Shown piece after piece: positions 20,201 to 25,285 of a stretch of 30,012 nt of DNA. Under the pieces are notes generated by a model, which saw only the letters and a list, made by a program, of their open reading frames with translations, had not been told where the DNA came from and made no database searches. Every line of letters begins with the position of its first letter. Within the stretch, counting starts at the first letter, position 1. Position numbers and translations under genes: made by a program. This stretch comes from Temnopleurus reevesii (lineage: Eukaryota > Echinodermata > Echinoidea > Temnopleuroida > Temnopleuridae), in contig BQKZ01000487.1 of NCBI GenBank assembly GCA_036244855.1, positions 67,688 through 97,699 on the forward strand, read 5' to 3'.

Positions 20201-22815
20201 CTCATTGTGACGTCACACTACTGCGTAGAGTTTTAGGGCATATTATGCACAAGCTTAACAATCTTGTTGCTGCGGGGTATATTGGGCATATCACCTGGAA
20301 CAAAAATAATTCAATTGAAATTCCAAGCATTGATGAAGGGTAGTCTATTCTTAATACTTCCCAACATCCGCAAATTTTCCGTGAGAAAATAATTGATGAC
20401 TCACTCTCTGAACAAACATGACATATAATTTGGACTATTTCACAGACTTATTATTCAAGTCCTAGTGTTAGGTAGTTGATCAGATAATAATTGAAACATT
20501 GACTGTTTTTAGGCATATAACATATGGTGTCCTCACTTGCCCCATATTGCCGGAGTCATAAGGATAATGACAAGGCTATGTCGTATTGCCCTCAAGGCTA
20601 GTCACTATTATCAATTATAAAATTATATATGTAATGTTATAATTGATATAGTAAATATACTTTCTTTGTTAAACAATTTGACTATATTAATCTTTTCTTC
20701 TTCTGAAGGTTCATTGAAATCCAAAGCGATGAGCTTCAACATAATTGTTCTCATCAGTGTCATCATCGCAATAATCATCATTGTCATCATCGTTGTGGCA
20801 ATCATTTTTATAAGAAGGTAAGAGATTTGTAGTGTTAAAAAGGAGTATTATGTAATTAAAAAGTAACATAATTGAATGGAACATATTTCAGGACAGATAA
20901 GGTAATTGTAGGCCTGGGACATTGCTTCTATATGATTATACTTTGAAAATGTCAATGTATAATCATTTGGACAGTTTGATAACAACGGAAGTTATGAACT
21001 ACATGTGAGGTATTAGAATTGAATAGTGATTGGAGTAAGTGCAAAGTAATTATAAACCCACTGAAAGTCTAGTGGGGTGTTGCTCAAAATCAACTGCAAA
21101 TCAACTGCAACTTTGCAAATTATAACGCGCATTTTCATTCGCGCGCGGTATGCGCATTTAACAAGAAGCGCATGAAACAATTATTTTGATTGGCGCGTTT
21201 CGATCAACTGCAACATGCGATCAATTGCAACTTTTGAGCAACACCCCCTAGGATGTACTCCCCCAGTTCTGAATAGAAGCAAAGAATTAAAAGTTTGCAT
21301 CTTTGAAAGTAGCAACTTTTATTGCTTGACCCAGACAATTAGGAGTATAATAGGACCAGTACAAATAAGGCCTTGACCAAACCCTTTGAAAAAGAAAGTT
21401 TATGACGTAGAGAGTTTAATGGTCAGCTGTTGAGTTACTCAACACACTGCCAAGGTCTTGAGACCAAAACATTCTCGATATAAGGAAGAGGTGATTTAGA
21501 CCAGGTGGACTTAAAAACAGAGACAGACCAGAGTTAGAGACAGAGACATTGGGTGATTTCAAGTACGGTGTTCGATGTTGGTGTTGGTGTTGAGAGAGCA
21601 AATCGGCCCGTAAACCGAGCTCCAACACCGGTGGTCAGTTTACAGAAGCGATACGATCGCCCAACTACAACTTCAACACCGAGTGATGTAATACGCCCTC
21701 GCGCAAACCCTCGCGAACAGCTCGAAAATGAAATAATTTTCGGTCCGAAATTCTCAAATTAATGTATTTCAAGTCATCCAAATTATGTAATCATTTTTAA
21801 AATCCAGAAGCAAAAATATTGCCTTCCAACATTAAGTATATGGTTTAAGTTTTTGTATGCAAATTTAACTGTAAAGTGATTTTTAAGACCGACATGTCAC
21901 GAGTTGTCGTAGCGAAACTGCTCCTGTTCTGCGAGTCGAAAACAAATGCATGATTTAAACACCAACACCGAACTTGAAGTCGCAATTTTCCCGATCCCTA
22001 GGGGTTGGTGTCGAGAGATGGGAAAATTGCACGTAAATCGTCAACACCGACCGTGATCCTCGAATCAGCAGACGACATACGACACCAGCAATCAACACGG
22101 ATGACCGGAAATACGTCAGAATCTTGCGAGGTCAACCCCAACACCGACAGACTTCAAGTTTGGTGTTGAGGCTGGTGTTGGTGTTGCTGCGACACCAACA
22201 CCAGCGTTCAACACTGTACTTGAAGTCACCCATTCAGACAGATGGAAGGACAGAACTTCTACTAAACATAATTATGTTCTAAGATAAACTACACTTCTGT
22301 ATCTCATTGATCTGAACACTGTATATTTAACTTGTTCTGAGTTTGGCACTCAATAAAAGTATTGAGCTTAATTCCCAGTGTTATTAACTTTATCATTTTA
22401 TGTGCACTGTACCTCTTTGCTAATAACTGATATAAGTTGCTCCCCTAAACGATCCCAACTGACAAATTTTGATTAATGAGTTGAAAGGTTTCCTTTTCAT
22501 CAATAGTTTTCCTACATCTAAAGTTAGGAATCATCATAAAATCCCCATTGCAATCATTGTAATCATTTGCACTTCTCCTTTTTCTGCTGCTGTTTCCTTT
22601 CCTTCTCAATCAGATACAGACAGCGCCGGCTGGACATGCTGCAGCCACAGGGCATTGACATGGAGAACGTTAATAGCAAATACTCAAATGTGAACTACGC
22701 TAATCCAAGCTATGACCCGACCTCAGATCCACCTGAACCAGACACACTTGGTCTTCCTCCGCCTTCTCCAGCCGAGGGGCAGTCGTTCAGTGATGTCAAA
22801 CCACTCATTACGTAG
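1649..22815 (+). CDS. Multi-SRCR, CCP, single-pass transmembrane receptor gene (5' end missing)
   Basis: This is the span of a spliced gene for a probable type I surface receptor: 11 SRCR domains, 2 CCP/sushi domains, a membrane segment and a tail of about 67 residues. SRCR proteins of this kind bind microbial or host ligands and are abundant in echinoderm immune cells; the exact ligand cannot be read from sequence. Predicted exons are 1649-1996, 2729-3046, 3578-3895, 4975-5114, 6777-6978, 7847-8182, 8938-9062, 10858-11059, 11759-12082, 12577-12900, 13795-14094, 14655-14981, 16919-17218, 17711-17899, 19733-19921, 20709-20817 and 22614-22815. Phases agree at every junction (1-1 between modules, 0 inside split modules, 2 before the tail). 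Two in-frame stops (4992-4994, 9030-9032) break the full-length reading unless modules 4 and 6 are skipped. The first exon enters in phase 1, so leader exons lie upstream. Confidence 0.88.
1997..2728 (+). other. Intron after SRCR1
   Basis: AT-rich intron. I recognise no repeat or embedded gene. It ends in TTTAATGCAG, the acceptor of the next module. Confidence 0.7.
2729..3046 (+). CDS. SRCR module 2, single exon
   Basis: A canonical group A SRCR domain in one 318-nt exon, phase 1 in and out. It reads [16 protein letters not shown], then [36 protein letters not shown], and [13 protein letters not shown]. Six cysteines sit at the expected spacing. The acceptor is AATGCAG (ends 2728) and the donor is G|GTAATG at 3047. 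The acidic DD pair after the first Cys and the ED pair before the last Cys resemble the cation-binding residues of SRCR domains (family knowledge). Confidence 0.93.
3047..3577 (+). other. Intron after SRCR2
   Basis: This intron holds a reverse-oriented SINE copy (3199-3320) and an otherwise AT-rich tail, ending in the acceptor CCACCACAG. No gene is seen. Confidence 0.7.
3199..3320 (-). mobile_element. tRNA-derived SINE copy 1
   Basis: Read on the minus strand this matches the copies at 7388-7530, 9778-9916 and 25171-25260. The shared features are GGTGTAGTGGTT, CTTTCAACCAGGGG, a CCACCCATG block, TTTCCTTCAG and CATTGTGCTGCACT. The layout of an A-box-like then a B-box-like block fits a tRNA-derived SINE. 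Confidence 0.65.
3578..3895 (+). CDS. SRCR module 3, single exon
   Basis: Canonical six-cysteine SRCR domain, 318 nt, phase 1 in and out, the same length as module 2. It reads [55 protein letters not shown] and [13 protein letters not shown]. The acceptor CACCACAG ends at 3577 and the donor G|GTGAGT is at 3896. I prefer the acceptor at 3577 over the AG two bases downstream because it keeps phase 1. Confidence 0.93.
3896..4974 (+). other. Intron after SRCR3
   Basis: About 1.1 kb. A segment at about 4105-4310 is richer in CpG and G+C than its surroundings and may be the remnant of an inserted element, but no terminal repeats were found. The remainder is AT-rich. It ends in a strong polypyrimidine tract and TTTCAG. 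Confidence 0.6.
4975..5114 (+). pseudogene. SRCR module 4, first half, with in-frame TAG
   Basis: The exon follows a strong acceptor (TTGTTTCAG) and reads, in the frame fixed by the domain, [35 protein letters not shown], then the donor AGG|GTAATA in phase 0. In the phase-1 frame demanded by module 3, a TAG stop lies at 4992-4994 in the linker just before HVRLL. The alternative acceptor right after that TAG (exon from 4995) would enter in phase 0 and mismatch the upstream exon. So this half-domain is either inactivated, skipped, or affected by a sequence error. The SRCR sequence itself is not decayed, which suggests any inactivation is recent. Confidence 0.75.
5115..6521 (+). other. Phase-0 intron inside SRCR4
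   Basis: This intron splits SRCR4 between EDAR and VVC. It contains a MITE at 5765-5933 and otherwise AT-rich sequence with no recognised gene. Its 3' end runs into the 54-bp acceptor repeat. Confidence 0.7.
5765..5933. mobile_element. MITE with GGGGGTGTTG terminal inverted repeats
   Basis: The left end GGGGGTGTTGTTCAAAAGTT is mirrored at the right end as AACTTTTCAACAACACCCCC. The 169-bp interior is AT-rich and has no coding capacity. It is related to 21073-21248 and to the fragment at 110-212. No clear target-site duplication is seen (flanks TCT and TTA). Confidence 0.75.
6522..6805 (+). repeat. 54-bp tandem repeat spanning a 3' splice site
   Basis: Five copies of ATGTACAG|GTCGTGTGCAGG (first copy GTGTACAG) occur with exon-side starts at 6561, 6615, 6669, 6723 and 6777, an exact 54-bp period. 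Each copy carries about 20 nt of pre-acceptor intron, the AG, and the first 29-30 nt of SRCR4's second exon. Copies 1-3 then run into in-frame TGA and copy 4 into TAA. Only the fifth copy continues into the intact exon. The unit joins where TTACTGA of the exon meets TTACTGAT of the intron, which suggests origin by a duplication at that microhomology. Confidence 0.93.
6777..6978 (+). CDS. SRCR module 4, second half
   Basis: Exon of 202 nt entering in phase 0 and leaving in phase 1 (donor G|GTATGT at 6979). It supplies [49 protein letters not shown], completing the six-Cys domain begun at 4975. It has exactly the same length as the second half of module 6. The acceptor is the last of five tandem copies. 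The open frame is intact, but it is useful only if the first half is also used, because the first half supplies the first conserved Cys. Confidence 0.85.
6979..7846 (+). other. Intron after SRCR4
   Basis: This intron holds SINE copy 2 (7388-7530) in AT-rich sequence and ends in TTTGACCCCACAG. No gene is seen. Confidence 0.65.
7388..7530 (-). mobile_element. tRNA-derived SINE copy 2
   Basis: Minus-strand reading gives the family order: GTAGTGGTTATAAATCTC, TCAACCAGAGGG, TTTCCTTCAGC, CATTGTGCTTCACTCACCCC and a GGTACC-like end. It is longer at the 3' side than copy 1. Confidence 0.65.
7847..8182 (+). CDS. SRCR module 5, single exon
   Basis: Canonical SRCR domain, 336 nt, phase 1 in and out. It reads [36 protein letters not shown], then [15 protein letters not shown] and [13 protein letters not shown], with six cysteines. 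The acceptor CCCCACAG ends at 7846 and the donor G|GTGAGG is at 8183. A long GAT microsatellite begins just downstream of the donor. Confidence 0.93.
8206..8690. repeat. GAT/TGA-rich microsatellite region
   Basis: A near-perfect (GAT)n run lies at about 8219-8280, followed by roughly 400 bp of degenerate GATGATAATGGTG-like sequence. It is intronic, between SRCR5 and SRCR6. A 66-codon ORF at 8489-8689 is only the repeat read in frame. Confidence 0.9.
8938..9062 (+). pseudogene. SRCR module 6, first half, Cys codon changed to TGA
   Basis: The acceptor TTTTGTCAG ends at 8937 and the donor CAG|GTCAGT is at 9063. The exon is 125 nt, phase 1 in and phase 0 out, the same architecture as the first half of module 4. 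It reads [25 protein letters not shown], stop, [10 protein letters not shown]. The stop TGA at 9030-9032 occupies exactly the place of the first conserved cysteine (TGT or TGC elsewhere), so a single base change explains it. The rest of the half-domain is undamaged. Skipping both halves of module 6 would keep the frame. Confidence 0.8.
9285..9456. repeat. Pyrimidine-rich (CT) tract
   Basis: This tract is almost entirely C and T on the plus strand, with CTCTCTCTC and C-runs. The overlapping ORFs (9078-9353, 9250-9456) are low-complexity reads of this tract and are not treated as genes. Confidence 0.85.
9640..9763 (+). mobile_element. Possible LINE 3' end with AAAT/GAAT tail
   Basis: The text TTCAGCCATTAGACCGCGAA ... 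AAACCGTTTTGAATAAATGA followed by (A)AATGAAT-type short repeats resembles the 3' UTR and microsatellite tail common to CR1/L2-like non-LTR retrotransposons. This is inferred from form only. Confidence 0.4.
9778..9916 (-). mobile_element. tRNA-derived SINE copy 3
   Basis: It matches the family on the minus strand: TGGAGAGGTTATGACTCTC, a B-box-like segment, TTCCTTCATC and CACTGTGCTGCATTTAACCC. It sits directly after the putative LINE tail. Confidence 0.6.
10089..10300. repeat. Interspersed repeat copy B
   Basis: This is the better-preserved relative of 1365-1571. Its minus-strand start resembles CCGTATAAGCTGAAATTTTC followed by GCGGTGGTTTTATTTTC, a form of repeat common in marine invertebrate genomes. 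No ORF is supported. Confidence 0.6.
10858..11059 (+). CDS. SRCR module 6, second half
   Basis: Exon of 202 nt, phase 0 in and phase 1 out (donor C|GTAAGT at 11060). It reads [46 protein letters not shown], giving the last five cysteines of the domain. It is intact although the first half carries a stop. It has the same length and boundary as the second half of module 4, which points to these two split modules having arisen by duplication of one two-exon unit. Confidence 0.87.
11060..11758 (+). other. Intron after SRCR6
   Basis: This intron contains a minus-strand LINE relic (about 11330-11610) and AT-rich sequence, ending in TTGTATAG. Confidence 0.65.
11330..11610 (-). mobile_element. Non-LTR retrotransposon (LINE) ORF2 C-terminal relic
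   Basis: On the minus strand, one frame (about 11533-11610) encodes [18 protein letters not shown], which resembles the conserved end of LINE reverse transcriptase ORFs. Further on (about 11380-11510), another frame encodes a [23 protein letters not shown] segment, which normally follows it in such ORFs. The pieces are collinear but in different frames and separated by a stop, so the copy is dead. The 5' part of the element is absent. The clade is not decided. Confidence 0.75.
11759..12082 (+). CDS. SRCR module 7, single exon
   Basis: 324-nt exon, phase 1 in and out. It reads [72 protein letters not shown]. The six cysteines are kept. The usual DD after the first Cys is NE, and the ED before the last Cys is RD, so the cation site is probably altered. 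The donor T|GTAAGT at 12083 divides what would read as an extra Cys codon, so that Cys is not in the protein. Confidence 0.92.
12083..12576 (+). other. Intron after SRCR7
   Basis: AT-rich intron ending in a strong CTTTCTTTCAG. Nothing else is recognised. Confidence 0.7.
12577..12900 (+). CDS. SRCR module 8, single exon
   Basis: 324-nt exon, phase 1 in and out. It reads [75 protein letters not shown], with all six cysteines. The donor G|GTAATA is at 12901. Acidic positions DD and ED are conserved. Confidence 0.93.
12901..13794 (+). other. Intron after SRCR8
   Basis: About 0.9 kb. A short inverted pair (TTTGCCAGCT near 13053 and AGCTGGTAAA near 13123) lies within it. No gene or full element is recognised. 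It ends in TACTATTGCAG. Confidence 0.6.
13795..14094 (+). CDS. SRCR module 9, single exon, atypical core
   Basis: 300-nt exon, phase 1 in and out. It reads [15 protein letters not shown], then [48 protein letters not shown]. Six cysteines are present, but GTVCDD is LGFCGD, the GPI-LD-V segment is GGIYYHRPT, and the H-ED pair is GGYAG. The fold is probably kept, while the two acidic patches typical of SRCR ligand and cation binding are largely gone. The acceptor CTATTGCAG ends at 13794 and the donor G|GTGACT is at 14095. Confidence 0.9.
14095..14654 (+). other. Intron after SRCR9
   Basis: AT-rich intron with no recognised repeat. It ends in TTTGATCTACAG. Confidence 0.7.
14655..14981 (+). CDS. 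SRCR module 10, single exon, GC-rich, GC-type donor
   Basis: Phase-1 exon reading [73 protein letters not shown], with six cysteines. The first acidic pair is SN and the last is ND. No in-phase GT donor follows. The sequence at 14982 is GCAAGT, and cutting there restores phase 1 and a length of 327 nt, so a GC-AG intron is the best model. The part around 14690-14850 is visibly richer in G+C (CG-ending codons such as GCGACGGCGGCC) than other modules. Confidence 0.88.
14982..16264 (+). other. Intron after SRCR10
   Basis: The first part of the SRCR10-SRCR11 intron is AT-rich. It carries a 241-bp foldback element (15445-15685) and no gene. The remainder of the intron is the SRCR11 acceptor repeat. 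Confidence 0.65.
15445..15685. mobile_element. Foldback transposon copy 1 (short form)
   Basis: The ends are GGGTGACTTCAAGTACG and its reverse complement CGTACTTGAAGTCACCC, flanked by AAT on both sides (15442-15444 and 15686-15688), a 3-bp target duplication. The interior has GGTGTTGGTGTTGGTGTTG and matching ACACCAACACC arms. It lacks coding sequence and shares both end regions with the longer copy at 21551-22231, so it is an internally deleted relative. Confidence 0.87.
16265..16990 (+). repeat. About 103-bp tandem repeat of SRCR11 acceptor and exon start
   Basis: Partial copies of the intron end, the AG, and the first ~60 nt of the SRCR11 exon (CGTCTTGTAGG, CCATACAATGG, GGGGAACTG) recur. 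A weak copy lies at about 16270, with others at acceptors 16346, 16447 and 16516. A copy whose exon part resumes right after the assembly gap at 16824 follows, then the real exon at 16919. The last decoy and the real exon align at a spacing of 103 bp with about two mismatches in 61. Copies further upstream are more diverged, and one is shortened. A 272-base run of N (16552-16823) interrupts the array. Confidence 0.9.
16552..16823. other. Assembly gap (272 N)
   Basis: The run of N lies inside the tandem array, which is the likely cause of the gap. The distance across it is close to three repeat units if the N count is an estimate of true size. Additional partial exons may be hidden here. Confidence 0.98.
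16919..17218 (+). CDS. SRCR module 11, single exon
   Basis: 300-nt exon, phase 1 in and out, using the last acceptor of the array (CATCTCTCAG). It reads [69 protein letters not shown]. All six cysteines and both acidic pairs are kept. The donor G|GTTAGT is at 17219. If an upstream decoy acceptor were used, the added 103 nt would shift the frame. Confidence 0.93.
17219..17710 (+). other. Intron between SRCR11 and CCP1
   Basis: AT-rich, with no recognised element. It ends in TTTTGTCTAG. Confidence 0.7.
17711..17899 (+). CDS. CCP/sushi module 1
   Basis: 189-nt exon, phase 1 in and out. It reads [38 protein letters not shown], with four cysteines and the Trp before the last Cys that define a CCP (complement control protein) domain. 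CCP modules next to the membrane often act as spacers or protein-binding units. The donor A|GTAAGT is at 17900. The exon's last 64 nt and the donor form the first unit of a tandem repeat that continues downstream. Confidence 0.9.
17836..18690 (+). repeat. 95/116-bp higher-order repeat carrying the CCP1 5' splice site
   Basis: Donor sequences (mostly TTCAAGAAA|GTAAGTCATT) occur at 17900, 18016, 18111, 18227, 18322, 18438 and, degenerate, 18533. The spacings alternate 116, 95, 116, 95, 116, 95, which makes a 211-bp dimer. The 95-bp unit is 64 nt of exon tail (TGTGGGCCAGG ... CAAGAAA) plus 31 nt of intron. The 116-bp form adds one 21-bp TGTGGGCCAGGAGGGGAGTG T block. A last copy near 18690 lacks the donor. 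Reading past the real donor hits a TAA at 17986-17988, before the second donor. Confidence 0.93.
18691..18964 (+). other. Intron sequence after the donor array
   Basis: AT-rich. It contains a two-copy direct repeat of TGTACCTTACATTTGATCAA at about 18800-18840. Nothing else is recognised. Confidence 0.6.
18965..19522. mobile_element. Foldback transposon with AAGGCCACCGCACACTACAC ends
   Basis: The left end AAGGCCACCGCACACTACAC is mirrored at the right end (GTGTAGTGTGCGGTGGCCTT). The inverted arms extend through TTTTAGTC and CTTAAGACC motifs. TA flanks both sides (18963-18964 and 19523-19524), a possible target duplication. The ORF at 19246-19497 is not recognisable as a transposase, so this is probably a non-autonomous element in the CCP1-CCP2 intron. 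Confidence 0.8.
19733..19921 (+). CDS. CCP/sushi module 2
   Basis: 189-nt exon, the same length as CCP1, phase 1 in and out. It reads [43 protein letters not shown], with four cysteines and the conserved Trp. The acceptor CTTTCCAG ends at 19732 and the donor A|GTAAGT is at 19922. It directly precedes the membrane exon, so it is the juxtamembrane domain. Confidence 0.9.
19922..20708 (+). other. Intron between CCP2 and membrane exon
   Basis: AT-rich. A 115-codon ORF at 19996-20343 has no recognisable domain and I do not treat it as a gene. It ends in TTTCTTCTTCTGAAG. Confidence 0.6.
20709..20817 (+). CDS. Transmembrane exon
   Basis: 109-nt exon, phase 1 in, phase 2 out (donor AAG|GTAAGA at 20818). 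After SLKSKAMS it encodes about 26 hydrophobic residues ([16 protein letters not shown], then VIIVVAIIF), followed by basic IRR. This is a single-pass segment with the positive-inside end toward the next exon, so the SRCR/CCP part is extracellular. Confidence 0.92.
21073..21248. mobile_element. MITE with (T)GGGGTGTTGCTC terminal repeats
   Basis: The left end TGGGGTGTTGCTCAAAA mirrors the right TTTTGAGCAACACCCCC. TAG flanks both sides (21070-21072 and 21249-21251), suggesting a 3-bp target duplication. The interior is rich in GCGCGC motifs, and the family is the same as at 5765-5933. Confidence 0.8.
21551..22231. mobile_element. Foldback transposon copy 2 (long form)
   Basis: The ends GGGTGATTTCAAGTACGG and GTACTTGAAGTCACCC are flanked by ATT on both sides (21548-21550 and 22232-22234). 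It shares its outer 90-130 bp with the short copy at 15445-15685. The middle contains a further end-like piece (ACTTGAAGTCGCAATTTTCC) followed by its hairpin partner GGGAAAATTGC, so the element may be composite. No transposase is visible. Confidence 0.87.
22614..22815 (+). CDS. Cytoplasmic tail exon and stop
   Basis: The acceptor TCAATCAG ends at 22613. The exon enters in phase 2, giving Arg from AG|A, then [18 protein letters not shown]. It then contains [15 protein letters not shown], with overlapping tyrosine motifs: YSNV (a YxxV sorting form and a YxN form that SH2 domains can bind) and NPSY (NPxY, a clathrin-adaptor and PTB-domain motif). A proline-rich stretch ([15 protein letters not shown]) follows, then SDVKPLIT and TAG at 22813-22815. 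No ITAM or ITIM is seen. The tail is about 67 residues, suited to endocytosis and perhaps signalling. Confidence 0.92.
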
Positions 22816-23040
22816 TCTTAATCTAACAACTTCCAGATTATCTATTTTTCATTGTGTCTTACCATGTAAGGTATGGGAATAATATATATAGGGATGAAAA
22901 AGTTAAAGCTACGTCTTATAGCATGAATATCTATAATTGGATGAGAAAAAAAACAAATTAGCTCTCTCTTCTTTAAATTTGCATATGTATATGACAAAAT
23001 GGAATGTAGCAAGAATAAAAGTTTCATCATGACTTTTGAT
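22816..23040 (+). promoter_or_regulatory. Probable 3' UTR with polyadenylation signal
   Basis: AATAAA at 23014-23019 is followed within 40 nt by T/GT-rich sequence (TTTTGATATGTGACGTTTTA), a fitting cleavage region. Another AATAAA at 24799-24804 could serve a longer form. The choice cannot be decided from sequence. Confidence 0.55.
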
Positions 23041-23768
23041 ATGTGACGTTTTACTTTTGTTGTGCATTTTTATGGATAACTTATGCAAATTTACCTCATT
23101 TTCTCTTGGCCAATTTACTAATTGTCTAGTTTCTGTAGTGGAATGAGGTTGATTTTAACTCCTACCAAATGGCATGTGCATAAAAATGTTTGTTGAAAAA
23201 GCTTTTCCACTTCAAAACACATTATTATTGTTGTGTTTAGATTGCCTTTTATTTCAGTAGCTATAAAAAAAAAAAAAAAAATGCATATGCAATTCTCATT
23301 GAGATTTCCATATGTATATGCTTTCAGATACCAACTCGAAGTTCACACGTTCAATTTTATGTGTTTATATAAACCTGTAAGACTCTAAATCCATAGTCTT
23401 GTCAGGATTAGACATGTTCTTTTTGTGTTTACAGTTTGGAATAAGTACTAAGGGTATATGTATATGTATGGGCCGTGGATATAGGTTATGTACAATTAGA
23501 AAAGTGAAAACAGAGTAATGTAAAGCATTGATAAGTTTATTGTCTGTATAATGATCACAGGTCAGCATATTAAGCATTGTCTTTGATTGAAAACCCACCC
23601 CGAGACTGGGAATCAAATGAGGAACAGTAGCAAGAGACAAGTTGAGCTGGCTTAATTAGTCACTGGCCCTTTGACTATATCAAACAAGTTGAATGGGGAT
23701 ATCTCATTTTAACATGTATTTCCCGTAGTAGTGTGATCTTATAAAGATAGTCTGATGTTAGACCCATT
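23041..23768. other. Downstream region, no gene seen
   Basis: AT-rich, with a poly-A run near 23265-23282. It may still belong to a longer 3' UTR. The minus ORF at 23365-23640 has no recognisable domain. Confidence 0.5.
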
Positions 23769-24080
23769 GGCCCGTATTCCGATAGCGAGGTTTAAGTTAA
23801 CCCTGGTCTAAATCTGTGGTTTAAGTATGGGTAGCCAAAAGTGCCAACACTTTATTAACAATGTATAATTCTTATGTTAATTGCTCTCTTTTACCATGCT
23901 CTAATAATGTAGGAAACTATTGAAGTTTTTATTCCGAGACAGTTTTATATACTACGAGTGCCAAATGTGCTGGTAAATTAAACATCGACTGTTATAGATT
24001 CAAGCCTCTTTTGGCTCTCCATACTTAAACCACAGATTTAGACCAGTGTTAACTTAAACTTCGCTATCAGAGTACGGCCC
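23769..24080. mobile_element. Long-arm inverted-repeat element
   Basis: About 75-bp terminal arms match almost throughout: GCGAGGTTTAAGTTAAC, TGGTCTAAATCTGTGG and TTTAAGTATGG on the left, with reverse complements on the right. ATT flanks both sides (23766-23768 and 24081-24083). The loop is AT-rich and non-coding. This is a MITE-like foldback element with a 3-bp target duplication. Confidence 0.85.
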
Positions 24081-25170
24081 ATTGTCTGAGACCCCCCTTT
24101 CATTTTAATCGACTTCAGGTTTAGGTAGAAGAGGTGGAGTGATGAATAATATTACATATACCTGAAGAGCAATGTCGAATTACTGAGGAAACAATTTCAA
24201 ATTAAATGTAATGTCATAGACATGTCAGGCTGTAGTTGAGTAGGGAATGTATTTTGTCCTTTGTCAATTATTTGTGTTTAGAAATTATGACCAAAAGCTA
24301 TAATAATTGGGATTATTGCATTTTGATATTTTTGGCTGAGATACCCATTTTCTCCAAAATTTGGTGTGTATTTAAAGACATCATGATTCTTAAATCTTTC
24401 TGAAATATAAAAATAGATAGTAGTTCCATAGTTTCACGCTGTTACATATATAGTTAAAAAGAAGTACTCAAATTTGACCACTTCCTTTCATGTCAAGATT
24501 TTGCTAGACTTGTTTGTATTTCCATAACAGTTTTTGTACAGTCCTCTTTTGTCATTGTCTAAAATAATGTACCATTATTTCCTTTTTCTAACTAATTTAT
24601 CAATATGCTAAAGTCCGAGTTGTATTTGTCTATGGATGTGAGGTAAATTGGTACTATTTTCTATGGTACGTTAATCCCTGTAGGAACAGAGCCCTTACAT
24701 TGATAATGTATAGAAAACAGGTAAAAGTACTATTTATAACAGAACTGAAGTTCATTGTTATATATTTTTCTTTAGTGTGTTTAGTATATTGCATTGAAAA
24801 TAAACAATACATAAGACAATTCAGATAAGAATAATATCTGAATAATTGCTGTACATTATAGATTTAAATATGTCTTAGAAGTGAATTCTCCTTACACGTC
24901 CACTTGTTTCCATTAAATATGATCATTCCTACTTAATCTTCATCTCTTTACAGTTGAGATGTAAGACTCTGTTCTCACTCGGGACAAGTATTTTATAAAA
25001 TATTTAGAATAGAAAATGTTACATGTTACATGTTTTACTCTTGGTGAGACATTCCATTGATGACATTCCAGCCATTAAATAATAAATTAATGGGAATATT
25101 TTGATATGGCCTCTTTGTTTCTTAAATGCTGAAATGGTGAGTCTTTATTATTTGGAGTTGACAGAATGCA
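24081..25170. other. Intergenic, no gene seen
   Basis: AT-rich sequence with several AATAAA motifs. I see no coding region and no recognised repeat. Confidence 0.55.
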
Positions 25171-25260
25171 TAATGGTGTCGTAGACCGGACGCTTGCCTT
25201 TCAACCAGGGGGTCTACGTTCAAATCCCACCCATGATGTAATTTCCTTCAGCAAGAAACG
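25171..25260 (+). mobile_element. tRNA-derived SINE copy 4
   Basis: It reads forward: GGTGTCGTAGACCGGACGC (A-box region), CTTTCAACCAGGGGGTC, the B-box-like GTTCAAATCCC at 25218-25228, and TTTCCTTCAGCAAGAAACG. It has the best preserved Pol III-type B box of the four copies. Confidence 0.7.
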
Positions 25261-25285
25261 TGAAGTGAGGAGTTTGTGTGCTTGA

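Larger units (their letters stand above)
20818..22613 (+). other. Intron between membrane and tail exons
   Basis: Contains a MITE (21073-21248) and the long foldback element (21551-22231). The remainder is AT-rich. It ends in CCTTCTCAATCAG. Confidence 0.7.

Noticed and set aside
19996..20343. 115-codon ORF between CCP2 and the membrane exon
   Set aside because: No recognisable domain, no splice sites in phase, and composition like an intron.
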